NCBI GenBank assembly: GCA_017163975.1
Contig: JAFFSR010000237.1
Coordinates: forward strand, 6,820,001-6,884,000
Direction of reading: 5' to 3'
DNA: 64,000 bases
DNA from: Anastatus disparis
Lineage: Eukaryota > Arthropoda > Insecta > Hymenoptera > Eupelmidae
Shown here: positions 1 to 12,493 of the stretch, piece by piece
Numbering within the stretch: the stretch's first letter is position 1
Layout of the letters: each line of letters opens with the position of its first letter
The notes under the pieces: generated by a model
The model's database searches: none
Seen by the model: the letters and a program-made list of their open reading frames with translations, nothing else
Told to the model about the DNA's origin: nothing
Position numbers and translations under genes: made by a program

Positions 1-2435
1 CGGGCCAATGTTTAATTTACATGTAAACTGTTCTGTTCGCAGTTTTCATCGCACAAGCCACATGGTTTGACTGTTTTCTATGTATGTGAGTATATATATG
101 CGTGCATGCGTGTGCATGTGTATGTATCGAACGATATCATCGTTTACTATAAAGAAAGTTAAGATAAACAGTCGGATCGCATGCGTGGGTTATATGATAT
201 GAAAAAATTAAGGAATCACATGTAATTTATGTCGCTCGTTATAATACGTCGCCGTAATATATTTAGTCAAATTAAGGTATCATTCGGCATAACATTTCAG
301 GCACTTCGTTGTAGATCATGAAAATGTTCGCCAGTTATTTCAACTAATAATAGCGCGATTTATTGATTATGCATTAAAAATAATTATTTGTTCAAGATAT
401 TGTTTTAATTAATTTGATCAATATTGGTTATAATATTAAATATTTGAAATTAATAAATATTTTGTTTTTTCAATTTATCTGTCTAAAAAAATGAAAATTA
501 TTTTAACACATTGTTTATTGATTGCAAAATGGAAAATTAATAAAATTATAGTTTAGAAATAATTGAAAAATTATATGTTATTTCCCTACACTTTCATTGT
601 AAAATCCAATACAATGTAAAGATTTTATCTTTAAAATTATTAAATTCTTTCTATATAATATATAATAAGAAATAAATATTAATTCAACGAATTTCATTCG
701 TTGTAACGAATAACAAAAATATCAAAAATTCTTGATATTCAAATATTTTAAAAATTTAATTAAACTTTTATTTATTCTGACTCGCTACGAAATACAATAC
801 AAATGCTGTTTTAATTAATTATATAAATTATTATTATCGTTCGATATATTTACAAGAAAATCAATTTTATTTAATTAAATAAATTAACAATTAATTGAAT
901 AGAATATTGCCATTCGGAATAATTTACAAAGGTAATTACCGCACCGGCATTATTATTTATTTAATATCGTAACAAAAACATCGATACATGTATTCCGAAC
1001 TGTTGTTTGTTCTTCCCAAAAAAAAGAGAAAGAAGAAAACTACGAATATGTCATGATTTCAAATAAAGCAATTTCTCTATCAAATAACGACCACAAAGCT
1101 TAATAATTAATTAAGAAAATGAAAATCCATTGTTGACAAAGAGTAGCTCAATCTCGTATACACAATATTGCATGTGTACATGTACATATATGTAAGTGTA
1201 TGTATACGCCCAAAAATCCATAAAAGCTCCAATACCGTATATAACGTAACAACAACAAAGCACATAACAGATTGAAAGAAACAAGATAAAAAATAAAAAT
1301 AAAAAAAAAAGAGAGCAGACAGCGGTATACATGCGTGTCACACAAAACAGGGAAACAGAGCTTTTTCGCACTAGGGTACACTCACACACACATATATATA
1401 AAACCCATGCGCGTACAATGGCCTGTTGCTCTTTCTCTCCGCACGCGTTGTCATTGTATATAGCACCATACAACGTACACATATAGCAGACTGTTGCTGG
1501 TAATAGTTGGCCCTTTGCGCCGATGCTCGCTTTTCTCTTATATGCGAATTTACTTCCATTTTAACACAATTCAATTGAGATAATGATGATTTTGCGTTGG
1601 GGATGTCGTGCCAATTGTATATCTAATTTAATATTTTACGTTCACTCTCAATAAATTGTAAAATTTTGCTGAAATAATCAGCTTAAAAAATACTGATTTT
1701 TTCGTATATTATAAAATGACAATTACTTTTAATTACATAAACATGTATTTAACAATATTGACGAAAAAGTGAAAAAAAGTAATTGTTAAAAATGTGAAAG
1801 TTTTGCATATACTCATTTTTTAAACTTTCAAATTATTAATAATTTTCAAAAATCTATTAATATGAAATTAATTAAACATCTATTAATGAAAGACCAAAAA
1901 TTCTAAAAGAAAACTGTTATTGTAAAATATACACTAATATACAAGTTGGTTAAAAATATTGCCCTTACAGTGTCTCTTGTATAGTTACGCGAATTCGAGT
2001 AATTATTTTTTCATGCATGAATAAAAAAAGAAATTCAAATAAATGTATTTAAAAACACTAATACTGTTATATTCAAATTTTACATAGTCTTGAGTTAATT
2101 CTACAATATGACTAGCTCTGTGATGCAACATTGTATTCGTACTATGAAACTCCACTGCAATACGATACACGAAGTTAACTTTATGATAGAGTAGAACTGA
2201 TCCTGTATACTATATTTCAACACAATCGTATTACACGTGTAACTGTGACAATTTGTTTTTCCTTTTATTTCTGTTTTACATCAAAATTGAAAAAAACTGA
2301 CCTTTTCTTTTTAAATAATAAATTTTTTTTTATCAATTATTGAATTCGAATATATTTCCATAATTAATAATAGTATACACATCCGAAGAAATTAATTTAA
2401 TTTTTTTTTTTCATCCCCATCCTTTATACACACAC
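1..2435. other. AT-rich non-coding stretch
   Basis: I see no gene here. The stretch is A/T-rich with homopolymer runs, short TA repeats and a TG/CA-rich patch near 75-130. Open frames between 1111 and 1574 on the minus strand are low-complexity readings of this sequence. The composition fits intron or intergenic DNA. Confidence 0.6.
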
Positions 2436-2449
2436 ATATAAATACATAT

Positions 2450-2670
2450 ATATGAAGGTATACGTGCACCTTGTGGGCTTGGCGTATACCTATAACCTTG
2501 AGTATTGCAAGCCCGCGAAATCAGCGATGATTTATAATACTACGAGGGAGTTATAGTGTGAGGTTCGGTACTTAAATACCTTATTGGAACGCATCGCGCC
2601 CAAGCCAAGCAAGCCCAGCAAGGCCAAAACCATAGCGCTTTCGTATACACATGCCCATACAACACACAAC
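2450..2670. other. GC-elevated island, possible regulatory element
   Basis: This stretch is clearly less AT-rich than the kilobases on either side. It carries repeated CCAAGC/GCTTGG words, including an inverted pair GCTTGGC (2477-2483) and GCCAAGC (2604-2610), and two GTATAC palindromes about 20 bp apart at its left edge. There is no open frame of note. A conserved non-coding element or a decayed repeat would both fit. The inference rests only on composition and word repetition. Confidence 0.25.
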
Positions 2671-4327
2671 TAAACGAAATTCGGGAATTATTGTGGTTAT
2701 ACGTGCTTTATATATACCCCCTTAGATAATTTAAAGCTTTCTCATAAGGCGCGATACATCGCTTTCTTCCTCTCTCTTACTCTTTTTCCTTTGTATTTCT
2801 TTTTTTATTTTGTTTTTTTCTCTCTGCGCTTGGCTTAAATGCTAGAACTCTAAGAAGAACCGAGGCGCTTAATTGACTTTATCAATTTATCGAGCGATAA
2901 AGTGTTTTTTTTCTCTTATTTTTCTTTTTTTTAAGGGGTCGTGATTGTTTTTTGTATTCTTATATTCTTTTATTTGCGGAGTAAAATTTTAGTTTAGCAT
3001 TTTGATTGGGAGAGTTTAACGATTTTCATTTTATTATGGCCTCTGACACAAAGGGGATATTAATTTATTGATGCGACGGCGTTTAGGCAACCGAATTTTA
3101 AAGTTTCGACGCGTATATTTGTCATTGTTCGAAAAAAGATTATGAATCATTTTTTTTTTTTCGTTTTATTATTTAAGTGGAAAAATCCAACTTTATCAGT
3201 ATGTATATAGAGTATTTGTCATACTAAATATAATTTTGATATCATCAGATTATGAATTGTAAAAATTAAGCTTATTTGAAAAAAAAAATGTATTTTTATC
3301 GATGGCAAAATTAAAAAAAAATGTTTAAATTAATAAAAAGTATTGTTCTGTTCTACTTTTTGTAAATGAAAATTTATTTAAAAAATCACTGTTATTATTT
3401 CTAGAACGCGTTTAAACAATAAAATTGTTAACATTTAAAAACATAAAATAATACCCGCCCAACTTTTTACAACGAGACCATCTAATTAAAAAACAAAAAC
3501 AAAGAGAGCCAGTAACTAAAAAAAGAATAAAAATAAACAATAGAAAACGAAAGAGAGAAAAGAAAAAGAAGCGAGACGCCGAAAAAAACGAAGTGATATA
3601 GAGAAAGAACACATGCGCGTGTACGTGAACTGCATTAGATTTTTGAATCCTTTCGGCTCGTTAAAAAAAAGTAAAAGAAAGAAAAATAACTGAAACCGGA
3701 AGAACTTCGTATACAGATAAAACTTTTGACGTCAACGTTTTATATTTAAATCTTCATTTTTTCTTCTTTCTTTTTTTTTACACCAAAGCGCATGGCGCTT
3801 ATGTTGCGTTGCGTTAATAAAGCACTTTTTTTTCGTCTCTCTCTTTCTCTCTTAACTTTTGTACATACAACAGCTAACTCTTGATTACCTCACGCGCAAT
3901 GTCGGTTGCGTCGAATAATAATGAACCCGCCAGAGATAATGAGTAATTTCAAAGAGGCAAAGGTAATTTTAAGATTAATATATATACACACACTCGTTTT
4001 CCTTTTTATTGTAACAAAAAATAAAGGAAGAAAGGAGATGATACCTTTCACTTTTGTTGTTTTAAATTAACATTGGATGGATGTACTGCAAGTACATAAA
4101 AGTAACAAAAATAAAAAATAAAGATAATTTAGTCACGCTATACAATTGTTCGTTATTTTTATTGACTTGAGTCTTTAACGACTGAAGTGTGGTATTTAAA
4201 TGATATATTGGTTTATACGTGCTGTATAACGTGTATAAACGAAGGAGGATTATTACGAATATAAAGATAGTCTTCTCTTTTTTTTTCTTATATTTTGAAG
4301 CGTGAGGGATTAGTCTTTTGATATACA
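2671..4327. other. AT-rich non-coding stretch with pyrimidine tracts
   Basis: I see no gene. CT-rich runs occur at 2765-2825 and 3825-3860, and long T or A runs are common. Minus-strand open frames at 3412-3612 and 4062-4328 read through A-rich sequence and are not credible. Confidence 0.55.
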
Positions 4328-4537
4328 ATGAAAAATATACATATATTCGTATTGGTCATTTTGGTCGCGTCGTTTGGTATTATCGTAAGCGTCGAGCGAT
4401 TGATGAGTCTACCAGTCACAATAAAGTATCTTAGTAATCAGTTTTACGATCGTATAAATGTAAAACAAATTTATCCTTTTGTCTTTTATAGCTTCGTAAA
4501 GGATTACTTTTATTTTATTTTTTTGTTGGTTTATTGA
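4328..4537 (+). CDS. Possible 69-codon secreted peptide (hypothetical)
   Basis: I do not recognise this. The ATG at 4328 has A at -3 (context TACAATG) and opens a frame whose first about 20 residues (MKNIHIFVLVILVASFGIIV) have a basic start and a hydrophobic core like a signal peptide. Residues 21-45 have ordinary composition, and the tail is F/Y-rich, encoded by T-rich DNA, which argues for chance. A GTAAGC donor-like motif lies inside the frame at about codon 20, so the signal segment could instead be a short first coding exon. No promoter or polyadenylation evidence was established. It ends about 30 bp before a palindromic MITE. A random open frame in AT-rich DNA is the main alternative. 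Confidence 0.2.
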   Translation: MKNIHIFVLVILVASFGIIVSVERLMSLPVTIKYLSNQFYDRINVKQIYPFVFYSFVKDYFYFIFLLVY

Positions 4538-4567
4538 CTATATTTAAGGTATGATTTGAATAATTTT

Positions 4568-4799
4568 TATACGGAGAAAAATGTTCTACTAAACATTACA
4601 ATAGTTTAAAGTGAAATTGTCTCAGACTGTCATTATAGCCAAAAATTATCATAATTTATGGTAAAATTTACAAGAAACAATAAAAACTTTAGTGTTTTAT
4701 GTAAACATCACAATAAACTATGCTAATTTTGGCTATAATAGTAGTCTGTGACAATTTTTAGACAATTATAATTTTTATTAGAACATTTTCCTCCGTATA
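4568..4799. mobile_element. Palindromic fold-back MITE, about 230 bp
   Basis: The left end (TATACGGAGAAAAATGTTCT) is matched by the reverse complement of the right end (TATACGGAGGAAAATGTTCT). The similarity continues inward through almost the whole element: the blocks CAGACT and ATTATAGCC recur inverted in both arms, so the two arms of about 110 bp fold on each other. TA dinucleotides border the CGGAG/CTCCG termini on both sides, which fits a TA target duplication as made by Tc1/mariner-type transposases. There is no coding capacity, so it is non-autonomous. The family name is unknown. A similar terminus occurs at 32181. Confidence 0.8.
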
Positions 4800-7700
4800 T
4801 ACATTTTTATATTTTTAATTTTATTTAAGATTTTAATTAATATTTAAGATTACTGATTAATTACAAATAAGATTTTAATGTTTTAAAATATATTTAATTA
4901 TCTACGAATTCATTTTTAAAACGACAACACAAGATTAATCTTTTTTCGATACATTAAAAAATCGAAAAACAAATTGAATCCAATTTCCTAATTAGAAAAC
5001 ATACCTTCAATCCCTCAGTAACAAGAATCTTTGTCCCAAAGGGTTCATAAATTAATTCTCAAAACCTCCTTCCTTGCTAACCACTTATTATACTATCCCT
5101 TTTTCTCAAAGCAAAGCAAAAAAAAAAAAGAAAGAAACACCTGGAAACGCCAAGTGGTTTCGAGCGCGAACAAGCCAAAAAAGGGGGTAAGAGAAAGAGA
5201 AGAAGAGAATAAGTAAAAACACAAAGAAAGAAAAGAATATAAGCAGAATCACCTATGAGCACGCGCGAAATCACTTTGCCTTGTATAAGCATTATAAAAA
5301 CTGGTTTTTCGTCGCGTTGTCGCCCCGAACGTAAAAAGATGCACTATGCAATTGATTGATTTGTGGAGGTGCTGCTGTTATGCGTTTCTTCGTTACAAAA
5401 AAAAAAGAAAAGTAAGCCGGTAGCACAAGATCTTCTTTTCTTTTAGCTTATTACCTTTCGTTTCTCCTCTTCTTTTTTTTTCTTAAGAGATGTTATACCT
5501 TTACAAGGTAAGAACGTATTATTGGTACACGTGCGGTGATTCGTTTCTTCGTGATTCTTTTTATATTTTTGTTTTTATTTTTCAATTTTTTTTCTTTTTT
5601 CCCTTTTCTTGTCGAAGTTAATTTCTTGTTGGATGTTTGTACAACTCGACAATACATCATTATCAATTTACTACAATTATTGAGTTAATTGATTGATGAA
5701 GTGACAGGTTGTTTTTTCATGCAACGATTTTGCACACGCTTTGTGCTGCGGGGCTTTGAACATCGTAGACAACTGATTATTTGATTGAAAAAAAATATTC
5801 ATTTTATTAGCAAAGTTAATTGAATTAAATGCAACACGAATTTATCATCCAAAATTACGAAGATTTATTTACAAGAAAAATGTTTGTGTTCTTTAGTCAA
5901 TTGAAAGCTATTTTTAGCCAGCAAATAAGTTGGCGTGTTTAATTTATCGAGGCTATATAAACATTAATATCGAAACATTGGAAAAAAAGTTTATTTTCAT
6001 ATTTTCTTTTTACATTCGCGACAACATTTATTGCATATTTAAGGTATAAACTAGAATTCTTCAATCTTAATTAAAATAAATGCACGAAATAAGAACAAAA
6101 TACAGTAATTAGATTAATTCACTGAAATAAACACGTCACTTCGTATAAATTTTCGACAGATACATGTAATGTAGCTGCAAGAAAATTTCGTTATCTGAAT
6201 AAATAATTAACAGCTAAATATATATCATTACAACACGAGACAATAAATATAAACAGTCAAAAGTATATATCCGTTTATTGATAATCGATAATCTAATCAA
6301 ATATTTCTCCAATGGATCATCATAATTTTATCTCCATCGGTGATTCAATGAAAATCGTTATCGTTAAAGCATATATTTACATACACACGCACTCGGCAAA
6401 TATATGTACAATATCTTTCTTCTTTTTTTTCGCAAGCTTCTCGCGCGGGCTCTTTATACATTTGTCTTTACTCTTTCATTTATCGAGCGTAGTTTTCGAT
6501 TACTCTCTTCTTTTCCGATACTTTATTCCGCTTCGACTTTATCTATTTGTTTTGTTTCTTTTCTTTTTTTTTCTTTATTCGTGACAACTTGCATTTTAGA
6601 TGCCTATTTGTCTTTCTTGATGTATATTTTTACTCATTTTTTATTATACTACTGTAAAATATTGGTTTTCTGTTAAGTCTTATAATAATAATGTGTATAT
6701 GGAAAGTTATGAATATGAACGCAATGATATGCTGGAATAAATATATAATTTAATATTTTCTTTCAATTTGAAAACGCGTGTGGGTTAAAAGAAATTTTAA
6801 TTAAATTAAAACACACGGTCCGAAATATAATATAATTGATATTTTGATTCAATATATTTCAACTTAATTTATCCAAAAGAATGATGAAAAATTTATGAAA
6901 CAACAATGAAGAAACAATTATAAATTTAACAATCGTTTGACGTTTCAATATTTGTGAATAGCGACATTCACTAAAGGTTAATAATGAATTATTCAAATTT
7001 CTTTAAATCTTTCTTTCTTCAAATTCAACAATTTAATCTTATCCATTAAAGCAAAATGTCTTTTTTAAAAAATTTTAATCACAAACAAGTTAATGTATTT
7101 CGTCAGCTTAGTAATTAGTACTGCAGATTAGTGCAGGCATAAGCTTTATCCTCGTACTACATTACGTTTCTCTCTCTCTTCTCCTTCTCCAAAGTCTTCG
7201 TATCATTAGAACAAGAGGGCAAAATTTCAGCGAAGCCAACGTTAAGCTCACATGGTTCAATTTGAAATCAAGCATATATACCAGTCGTAGAGATAAAAAG
7301 AGAGAGTGAGAGAGGGAGAGTAAGTGAGAGATTTAACCGTGAAATGTTCAACAAAATGGTATAAGTTTATACGTATATATATATGTAGTACAGTTGCTTT
7401 CGACAGTTGGTGCGTAAATAGAAATCGACATCAGTACATACACCGAACATACAGTAGTAGATACAGTATTTAGTAGTAGTACCAGGGGAGGGGTAACAGT
7501 CACAAGGCAAGTTTGTTGTTCAGAGGTGCCGATGTTTGCGCCGCGAGAGGTAAAGCGAGATACCATCTATCCCTTTTGCTGGAGAATAAGGAGATGAGAG
7601 ATAAACAGAGATAGAGAAATTCAGAGAGAGAATTAGCCGTAGCATAGGAGAGAGGATTAGGTAGTAACGAGAGATTGATTGAAACTATTGCTTGGTATCG

Positions 7701-9940
7701 TATTGCAAGACACACACACACACATACAAGGTTCTCTCACTCTCGTTCTCTTGACTTAACGCATTTGTATATATATACAGGTTCGCTAGTCAAGTGGAAA
7801 AATTGTTTGGTGAAGCGTGCATGTCACTTTGGTAGCAAGTAATTAGTTCATGTTTACGTGACGAAAATTCGTACTTTCTGATTAAGTCGGCCGCGAGAGG
7901 CTTATATATACCTTGTCGTTTAATGATAGCTTGTAAATGATTTGCGACAAACATTTATGGTATTTAGATTGTTGTTTATGAGGCTCCTGATATGGCCGTG
8001 GTTGAAAAATTATCGGGATAATGCGTTATCTTATTAATGAATTACGAAATTTTATGGAATTTAAAGCAGTAATAAATCCCATATTTGATCGAGTCACGAG
8101 ACATCGATTAAATTAATTGTTAAAAGAATCTTTTAATTATCATAGCTGCATACTGGAAGCAATTTAGAAATTAAAATTCATTCTGCTCTTATTTTTCAAA
8201 TTCATTTTTCAAACCTTAATGTATATAAAAGCATGATTATCTTAAAAATAATTAATAATAATTACGTCTATTTTTATTTTGATGTATGTACCAGTTACTA
8301 AATATACATTTTAATTACGATAACTTATTAATTAAGATAATATTCAATTATACATTATTATGTAACCTACTTTTCCATTATTAATATTACAGTGTTTGAA
8401 TAAAAGTGAAATCATAAATAATGATCAAAATGATTATGAGTTTGATTAAAAAGTAGAACAATAGGACAAGCCCTTAGATAATTAATTACAAAAAACCAGA
8501 GCATCGTATTGTATAATAACCCGACAAAGAAGGAAACCTTGAAAAAAGAAAACAAAGATATAATAGATATAGTAATGAAAGTAATGAGAAGTGATAAATG
8601 AAGTCGAATAAATAATTAGAGAAGATATAGGATGGATAAATAAAAAAAAGGAAGAAGTAAAGGTGTGAGGTTTACGTAGAAAGATGATAGGGTAGGTTAG
8701 GTAATTGTACATGTATGATATCAAGTTTAAACGCACACAAGAAGACACAATTCCCTTCCCATCCTTCCTAAAGGGTATGAGACTGTACCTCTCTCTCAGG
8801 GATGCTCTTTCATTGATTAGCAAAGCTAACCATTAGCGAAATTAATGGCAGCAGGGAGGGTTTTAGGATCAATAGCAAACGCTTCAAAACAGCTGGTATG
8901 CTCTAATTCAATGTTGTGGCTAAGCTCAAATACGATCGTACGTATACGTACGCCCACGCATATGCTTCATGCAATTTTGCGCGATGAATTGTTTTCACTG
9001 TATTTTAAGTGATTATTGCGGAAAGGCAGATGTATCGATTGATCTTAATCAAAGGTTTTATTTACAAATTATGACTAATGTTCGGGGATGTTAATATAAT
9101 TGTTACTTTTTGGAAGTTATTTAATTTAGGAGCTTTTAATTGTTTTATGATGAGGATAAGTTTTTGGAGTCAAAAAGTTCAGTGTCATACATTAGTCATT
9201 AATTAAGAGCAGTGACTTGTTGAGAACATACTTATGGAATTTAATTAAGATATCAAATTTTCCATTTTACTAATAGTAAATAAAAAAATTTTAAGTGGAG
9301 TTATCTAAGTTGAAATTAATAACAATCACTATTAAACACAAAAAGAATATTTGTTTTAATATTTATGATTATATAAATTATATGTTCATTCTCAGGAAAT
9401 GCTCTTTGATATACTGAGGCATTTATTGAAAAATTTTTATTTTTACACTTTATTTTACAATGTTCAAAATGTCATTTATATTCTTCAAATATGTTAATCC
9501 AAAATGTTTAAAATATTTTAGATTATAGGTATATTTTAAACTATAGTATTCTAAATATAAACTAGGTCAAAGTGACTTACTGTTGTGTTAATTTAATACG
9601 TGCATTAAAAAATTGTAGTACAGAAGTTACTTTATTTTAATTAAAAATGCATCTTATGCGAAACAAATTTTGCTTCGCAAATGAGAAAACATGCTTCAAC
9701 AAAAGAGCTGCCATTGCTCAAAAGTGTTGTTTATATCAACTTTAAGAAAAATTTCATTTAAGACCAAGTCAGTCCTAGACTCATTTTGTACTGGTATTTT
9801 AGTATATATAAGGAAATATAATCATAGTAATTTTTTCAAATTTTAGAGCTAAAGTATCAAAAAATAAAGTTCCTGAGATACCAAAATTAATAAAATTAAA
9901 ATGTATACCATTAATATAAGATACAAAATACTTTTCAAAG
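4800..9940. other. Non-coding stretch, AT-rich with GA/CT-rich patches
   Basis: I see no defensible gene. T-rich open frames at 6312-6676, and low-complexity minus-strand frames at 5077-5292, 7348-7721 and 8482-8823, look like chance. Purine-rich sequence covers 7296-7335 and 7585-7660. A CA run lies near 7710-7730. The stretches 5700-5765 and 7960-8025 are less repetitive and could hold conserved non-coding sequence. Confidence 0.5.
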
Positions 9941-9944
9941 CTAA

Positions 9945-10139
9945 TTACAAGAAAGAATCTCCAATGAATTCTAAACCTCCAATAAAATTTAGTGACAATG
10001 GTCGATCAAAGATATTGTTTTGCAAAGCCATACCAGAATGAAATTCTCGCATAAATTCAGACGCAGTTCCAACCCTCTTCAAAAACTTTTCAACGCTTTT
10101 ATACCCATGAAAAGATCCATCGACGAAATACAATGAGCG
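9945..10139 (-). pseudogene. Non-repetitive ORF-like segment without ATG (unrecognised)
   Basis: On the minus strand an open frame of about 64 codons runs from a stop at 10140-10142 to a TAA at 9945. It begins at a non-ATG codon, and its first methionine lies about 28 residues in. Unlike nearly every other open frame here, it has balanced composition, with G, D, E, R, K, H and S dispersed and few homopolymers; a sample stretch is FIGGLEFIGD near the C-terminus. I do not recognise a family. It might be a relic exon, a transposon fragment, or chance. I see no convincing 3' splice site with a pyrimidine tract upstream. Confidence 0.15.
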
Positions 10140-10142
10140 TTA

Positions 10143-11640
10143 GAGGGGGGAAAAGGCGATGATGTGAAAAGAAAAATAAAACTGGAGCAAGCCGAAAGAG
10201 CAAAAGCGAAAAAAGAGAACAGATTCAAGAATCTCCCTCTTGGTCTTCGCCGATACAATAGAGCGGCAAAAGAGCTCATCTAATAAATATATAAATTTTC
10301 GTTTTGACGCAGCTTGAGAAAAAAAAAGAATAGAAAGGCTGAAAAGCTCCGTGTATACGTCGCCTGTTATCAAACTCTTTTTCTCAAAAGCACACATTTT
10401 ATACTTTTTTTTCTCCTTCTTCTTCTTACTCTCCTCAATTGGCGATCGAAGGAATTTCAAGTAGGCGTTTTGCAGAACTTTTGGACGACTTACATATTTT
10501 ATGAAGCGTGCAACTTGCCTACTACTACTGCTCTCTTCTGTTTCTATCTATCTTACTTCTTACGTACTACGTTATTCAAGTGAAAGAAAAAAATAAGGCG
10601 AAAAAAAACGGTAGGAGTGCTATATTGAGTTTCCTGGATGGAAATTTCACGCTGCTACCTTCTTTTTTCTTTTTTTCTTAGCTGACTTTCATTCTATCTT
10701 ATACCGAAAATTTTTTTCTACTGATTTTAACTTGACTGAAGTAATGAGCTGAAGATTTCTCGCTTAGAATATTTACTTGAACTTTTCGCTTAGTTATTCA
10801 AATATCCATATTTAAAGTTATTATTTAATGTTGAAAAGTTTTTAATGTAAGCCAATAAATTGTCCTAAAATTTAAAAAAATAAAGTTAAATTTAAGTATA
10901 GAATAAGTTCTTTTGTATTAAGTGATGATCGACAAAGAATTATTATTATAACTTATAAATTATTTGTGTACTTTATTCTGCAATTGTAATATTAAATACA
11001 AACAGTTAAAAAATTTATAAAAATTAATTTCTATTTTTATCAGATAATGATTCTACCTTCACCACTATAAAACTATTACACGAATCAAACACATACGACT
11101 GTTAATTAATTCAGCAGTCGTAATGAAATGAAATGAAGATCCTTCTGTAAATAAAAATGCACACGAAGAATACGATCACATTTAAAAACTAACGTGAAAA
11201 AAATAATCTATACTCGTATTCATACAATCATAATATTCAAATTTAATAAAAAAATCCGATTTTAAAACAAGCATGAAATCATATCATACTTGCTTATAAA
11301 TTAATTAAGATAATTAACTAATTAAAATTAACGAGTATCTTGATATGCGAACTTTTATAATTTATTAAAAAGTAAATTTTAATATACTATTTAGCCATGC
11401 ATTTTAATTACTTGATTATCGAATTAATATTAATCCATCAATTACAATAAATTGTGATCTATAACCGTGGAAATCATATATAGGTAAAAGAATAAAAATC
11501 CGTAGACGGAAAATTATCACTTATAATAACTGACAATATTGCCGTTTCATAATAAAAAGTAATTAATTTCAAAAGCAAAACAAAACAAGAAGGAGAAGGG
11601 AAAAAAATTTACGAAGTAGAGTAAAAATATAACGTATCTC
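10143..11640. other. AT-rich non-coding stretch
   Basis: I see no gene. Open frames at 10140-10583 on both strands are built from T-rich or A-rich tracts. The rest is AT-rich unique-looking DNA with no clear repeat. Confidence 0.5.
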
Positions 11641-12205
11641 ATGAGACTTTATTCGCGATCTTTTCAACAAAACTCTTCCTCTCTCTCTTCTTCCTCCCGT
11701 TGTTTTTTAGAAAGATCATTACTTCCTATCATTTCGTTCGAGTTTTCTCTTTCGTACGTCCCAGTTTTTGTCTATACACTCATACTCTCTTATTTTTTTT
11801 TATTCTTTATCTCTTTTCGTTCTCTCTCTTTCTTTTCCACTTTCCATCGTTGACTTTATCTCTATCTTTTTCTCTCTTCGGAGAGAAAGAAAGTAGAGCC
11901 GTACGTCGATCGCCCAGCTGTGCTTCAAGCCCTTCAGCCACAAACTTTAATTAAAAAAGCGGCTGCTACTCGCTTGCCGCTACGTGTATACGTGTATATA
12001 TGTAAACATATATATCGGTAAAAAAAGAAGGGGAGGTAGGAAGGGTGAAAGAGAGAAAACCAAAAAACTCGTTCAGTAGGGTCGATCTCTGGAGCAAACA
12101 GAATTGGGACAACTGTCTTTAATTTTCGCGATTGACTGTTTTCCGCGAGTCGTCCACGAGGCAAGAGAGAAAGAGAGAAATAGAGAGCTTTTAAAAAAGT
12201 CAAAG
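11640..12205. repeat. Pyrimidine block followed by purine block
   Basis: From about 11676 to 11880 the + strand is dominated by C and T. From about 12020 to 12205 it is dominated by A and G, with GAGAGA words. A GC-richer spacer (11890-11995) separates them. Such blocks can form H-DNA or long imperfect hairpins. Open frames across this region (11641-11954 plus, 11934-12203 minus) are consequences of the skew, not genes. Confidence 0.5.
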
Positions 12206-12352
12206 AACAGAATGAAAGTTACCAGCAGTGGCTAGATTATCAAGCTGATATTTGTTGGTCTTTTTTGTTTCATTTATATCTTTTATTATATTCTTTTTTT
12301 GTATCTTGAAGTAAAAAAATTGTTCGAGTGGTATACAACTCAAGTGCCATTA

Positions 12353-12493
12353 ATGTTTCTCATTATTATGTTGATTTTGCTATTGCACGGCTCGCCGGCT
12401 ACTTTTGCCTTTAGAATTTCCGACTTTTTATTTTTATCAACAAAGTTTCGAAAGCAAGAGATGACCCAGATGACATTAAAATTGTTCTTATGA
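12353..12493 (+). CDS. Possible 46-codon secreted peptide (hypothetical)
   Basis: I do not recognise this. The ATG at 12353 opens a 46-residue frame ending in TGA at 12491-12493. Residues 1-19 (MFLIIMLILLLHGSPATFA) form a textbook-looking signal peptide: a leucine/isoleucine core, then small residues ending in A-T-F-A, suitable for signal peptidase cleavage before F20. The mature part would be about 27 residues (FRISDFLFLSTKFRKQ and on), basic and cysteine-free. An alternative upstream non-ATG reading begins at 12299. Another ORF (12490-12696) overlaps the stop in a different frame and looks random. Chance occurrence in T-rich DNA remains likely. Confidence 0.22.
   Translation: MFLIIMLILLLHGSPATFAFRISDFLFLSTKFRKQEMTQMTLKLFL

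Noticed and set aside
5494..5512. Possible ratchet site at ACAAG|GTAAGA
   Set aside because: The donor half is good, but the acceptor half ends AAG and lacks a proper adjacent pyrimidine tract.
6312..6676. Overlapping 90-codon + strand frames
   Set aside because: T-rich low-complexity DNA gives F/L/S-rich peptides in two frames at once.
8689..8705. Telomere-like TTAGG words
   Set aside because: Only one or two isolated words, no tandem array.
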